DNA of 64,000 bases from Shimia gijangensis (lineage in GTDB: Bacteria > Pseudomonadota > Alphaproteobacteria > Rhodobacterales > Rhodobacteraceae): assembly GCF_900142085.1 (NCBI RefSeq), contig NZ_FQZQ01000003.1:1-64000 (forward strand), in the 5' to 3' direction. The position numbers and the translations under genes are program-made. The notes beneath the pieces are model-generated. The model made no database searches, was not told the DNA's origin, and saw nothing but the letters and a program-made list of their open reading frames with translations. Shown piece by piece: positions 62,051 to 64,000 of this stretch (positions within the stretch are counted from its first letter, which is position 1; every line of letters starts with the position of its first letter).

Positions 62051-63349
62051 ATGTCGCGGGACACTTTGACTGGCAGCCGTATCCGGGAACGACGCGCAAT
62101 GGCGGGTTTCCGGCAGGCTGATCTTGCCCGGCAGGTAGGGATATCGGCTTCCTACCTCAATTTGATCGAACATAACCGCCGCAGAATCGGCGGAAAACTG
62201 TTGGTCAACATCGCCACAGTGCTTGGGGTTGAGCCTTCGTTGTTAAGCGAAGGCGCTGAAGCGGCTTTGATCTCCACCCTGCGAGAGGCCGCAGCGGACT
62301 CGGTTGCGGTTCAGCCTGAGCTGGACCGAGTGGATGAGTTTGCAGGGCGATTTCCCGGATGGGCGGAACTGATTGCTGACGGGCACCGTCGGATCGGGAC
62401 ACTTGAACGTACAGCGGCCACTTTGACGGATCGCCTGACACATGACCCGCATCTGGCGACCTCAATGCACGAGATGCTGACCATGGTCACGGCCATTCGC
62501 TCGACCGCCGGAATTTTGGCCGACACCAAAGAAATTGAACCAGAATGGCGCAACCGTTTCCATCGCAACATCAACGAAGACAGTCAGCGTTTGGCGGAAA
62601 GTTCCCAGCGGTTGGTCGAATACCTCGACGGAGCCGGAGACGCAGGTGCGGCACTGACCTCTCCGATGGAAGAGGTCGAAATGATGCTCGCAGCACATGA
62701 CTATCGGTTTCCGCATCTTGAGGAAGATGGTGAGGATATAGATGCCTTCGCTGCGGCTCAGCCACAACTAACCACTCAGGAAGCCCGCGCAGCCGCAACA
62801 GTCACCCTCAAGCAGCTGCGCTCGGATGCACGCAAAATGCCGCGTCCAGAAGTTGCCAAGGCGCTTGAAGAGGTTGGTTTGGATCCCGCGATGCTTGCCC
62901 AGCGTTTCCGTGTGTCTGTCGCAGTGGTGTTTCGCCGTATCGCCGTTCTGTCGGATGATTTGTTGCCGGAACCTGTGGGCATTGTGATGTGTGACAGTTC
63001 GGGAACACTGATGTTGCGCAAACCGATTGAAGGATTTCCGTTGCCACGTTTCAGTGCGGCCTGTCCAAAGTGGCCTCTGTTTCAGTCATTAACCCGCCCG
63101 ATGCGCCCCATACGTCGGGTCGTCACCGCCACTGGTCGCGAGTCCAAACAATTCACCTGCTACGCAATTGCCGAGGCCATTGGCCTGCTACAGTTCAATG
63201 AAGACCCCCTTTACCGGGCCTATATGCTTGTGGTTCCCAGCGATATTGCCGTGCAGGGTGCGCAGGAAGTAGGGTCAACCTGTCGTGTCTGTCCCAGCAC
63301 GGATTGCCACGGACGTCGCGAACCTTCGATCCTGGTGGATGGGATTTAA
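62051..63349 (+). CDS. ScfR/RamB-like XRE-type regulator
   Basis: A 432-residue regulator. The N-terminal XRE helix-turn-helix (residues 6-60: GSRIRERRAMAGFRQADLARQVGISASYLNLIEHN) is followed by a long helical region and a C-terminal DUF2083-like domain with a four-cysteine end CRVCPSTDCHGRREPSIL. This architecture is that of short-chain fatty acyl-CoA responsive regulators (ScfR) and of RamB. The HExxH motif of IrrE-type relatives is absent. It is divergent from the Liv-type operon. Confidence 0.82.
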   Translation: MSRDTLTGSRIRERRAMAGFRQADLARQVGISASYLNLIEHNRRRIGGKLLVNIATVLGVEPSLLSEGAEAALISTLREAAADSVAVQPELDRVDEFAGRFPGWAELIADGHRRIGTLERTAATLTDRLTHDPHLATSMHEMLTMVTAIRSTAGILADTKEIEPEWRNRFHRNINEDSQRLAESSQRLVEYLDGAGDAGAALTSPMEEVEMMLAAHDYRFPHLEEDGEDIDAFAAAQPQLTTQEARAAATVTLKQLRSDARKMPRPEVAKALEEVGLDPAMLAQRFRVSVAVVFRRIAVLSDDLLPEPVGIVMCDSSGTLMLRKPIEGFPLPRFSAACPKWPLFQSLTRPMRPIRRVVTATGRESKQFTCYAIAEAIGLLQFNEDPLYRAYMLVVPSDIAVQGAQEVGSTCRVCPSTDCHGRREPSILVDGI

Positions 63350-63423
63350 CTTGGATTCTGTGGACAGGCGGATAAGATCGCCAAAACGCGATATGTCGCG
63401 TGATGCAGGGAGGGGACGGCTGC

Positions 63424-63792
63424 ATGGGTAAAAGAGTTCTTCTCATAGAAGATGAACCTAATATTATTGAGGCGATCAGTTTCATTCTGTCGCGTGATGG
63501 TTGGAGTGTGTCTACGCATTCTAACGGGCATGATGCAGTGGATGTGGTGAAGGAAAGTACACCCGACCTTTTGATCCTTGACGTGATGCTGCCGGGCAAA
63601 AGCGGCTTTGATATCCTGAAAGAACTTCGCGAGACGACCTCGGCCGAGACGTTACCTGTTTTGATGCTCACGGCCCGCGGTCAGAAAGCGGATCGCGAAA
63701 TGGCTGAGCGCGCAGGCGCCAGCCGTTTTATGACCAAGCCTTTTTCAAACTCCGAGGTTCTTGACGCTGTCAGAGAACTGGTTGGCTCATGA
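63424..63792 (+). CDS. Single-domain response regulator
   Basis: A 122-residue receiver domain without an output domain. The acidic pair is in LLIEDEPN, the phosphoacceptor in LLILDVMLPG (Asp53 or so), and the conserved Thr and Lys are in MLTARG and FMTKPFS. The ATG at 63424 follows GGGAGGGGACGG; the 8 residues upstream are not needed. It overlaps the following gene by 4 bp (ATGA). A cognate histidine kinase is not seen in the window and may lie beyond the right edge. Confidence 0.9.
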   Translation: MGKRVLLIEDEPNIIEAISFILSRDGWSVSTHSNGHDAVDVVKESTPDLLILDVMLPGKSGFDILKELRETTSAETLPVLMLTARGQKADREMAERAGASRFMTKPFSNSEVLDAVRELVGS

Positions 63793-64000
63793 CAGAAGGC
63801 CATACACCTTTATTCCACGAGCGGAAAAGCTATCGCCGTCGTCGTCTGATCGACATGATCCGTATGTTACCGCTGATCGGTGCGTTTCTTTGGGCTGTGC
63901 CATTGTTGTGGCCTAGCGGCAAAGACAGCGCGACTCCGACATCACTGGCAATAATCTATCTGTTTGCTGTGTGGTTGGGCATGGTTCTTTTGGGAGCACT
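63789..64000 (+). CDS. Membrane protein, 5' part (runs off the window)
   Basis: The first 70 codons of a membrane protein that continues beyond the window. It starts with a polar, Arg-rich cytoplasmic end (MTEGHTPLFHERKSYRRRRL) followed by two hydrophobic segments (about 25-42 and 50-70). The ATG overlaps the response regulator stop, so it is translationally coupled to it. It could be the start of a sensor or transporter subunit; too short to assign. Confidence 0.6.
   Translation, partial: MTEGHTPLFHERKSYRRRRLIDMIRMLPLIGAFLWAVPLLWPSGKDSATPTSLAIIYLFAVWLGMVLLGA

Overview
The window looks like chromosomal DNA of a marine alphaproteobacterium of the Rhodobacteraceae, roseobacter group. The evidence is the gene content: a class I PHA locus with PhaR, an LdtR-like regulator, an SdhE pair with an XRE regulator, a DUF2842 protein next to purA, an ScfR-like regulator divergent from a Liv-type ABC operon, and many small families typical of roseobacters. 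The assignment rests on recognised proteins, not on a database search. No rRNA, tRNA, CRISPR array, prophage or complete insertion sequence was seen.

Layout. 0.1-4.1 kb: a Tat-exported metallo-beta-lactamase-fold protein, a phosphoglycolate phosphatase-like HAD enzyme, a PA14-like secreted protein, a lipoprotein with a HEITH motif and two glycine-zipper proteins. 4.1-5.3 kb: a REPIN-like inverted repeat and other palindromes beside a lone, AT-richer DUF4393/Abi-alpha gene, which is the best candidate for an acquired defence gene. 5.3-18.5 kb: housekeeping genes (parE, ppk2 with a perfect FNR-type box upstream, a MATE pump, an aspartate aminotransferase, sdhE, ldtR-like, gloA, thyA-folA, cspA, an ArsC-like protein). 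18.5-21.4 kb: a bufferin-type RiPP cluster with two DUF2282 precursors, an MNIO (DUF692) modifying enzyme, its DUF2063 partner and a DoxX membrane protein. 21.7-26.8 kb: thrS, then a run of three alpha/beta hydrolases and a VOC protein.

26.9-31.4 kb: the polyhydroxyalkanoate locus (phaZ divergent from phaC, then phaP and phaR) with PhaR-like operators at phaC and phaP. 31.4-41.6 kb: nitrogen and polyamine metabolism (a DegT-type aminotransferase, a PuuB-like oxidase, two PuuA-like glutamine synthetases, a class I amidotransferase) followed by a four-gene polar amino-acid/opine-type ABC importer. Two of these units share an upstream composite element containing TTTGATCAAA. 41.7-45.2 kb: a TerB-TerB-PhnD-like module plus paired secreted proteins of unknown function. 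45.3-52.5 kb: pyrG, secG, a cobalt-type nitrile hydratase operon without a neighbouring amidase, purA, and a frameshifted, truncated NAD-epimerase relic.

52.5-64 kb: a 753-residue, very acidic protein of unknown function, thiN, an EamA exporter, a five-gene branched-chain amino-acid-type ABC importer (livF, livG, livM, livH and a Tat-exported binding protein), a divergent ScfR-like regulator with two TTTGTAAAG repeats in the shared promoter, a single-domain response regulator and a membrane protein cut by the window edge.

Functional links. The PHA genes, polyphosphate kinase with its FNR-type site, polyamine catabolism and solute importers fit a cell that stores carbon and phosphate and scavenges organic nitrogen. 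The bufferin cluster points to metal handling. Adjacent duplicated genes are unusually common (glycine-zipper, bufA, TerB, secreted pair, glutamine synthetases, hydrolases).
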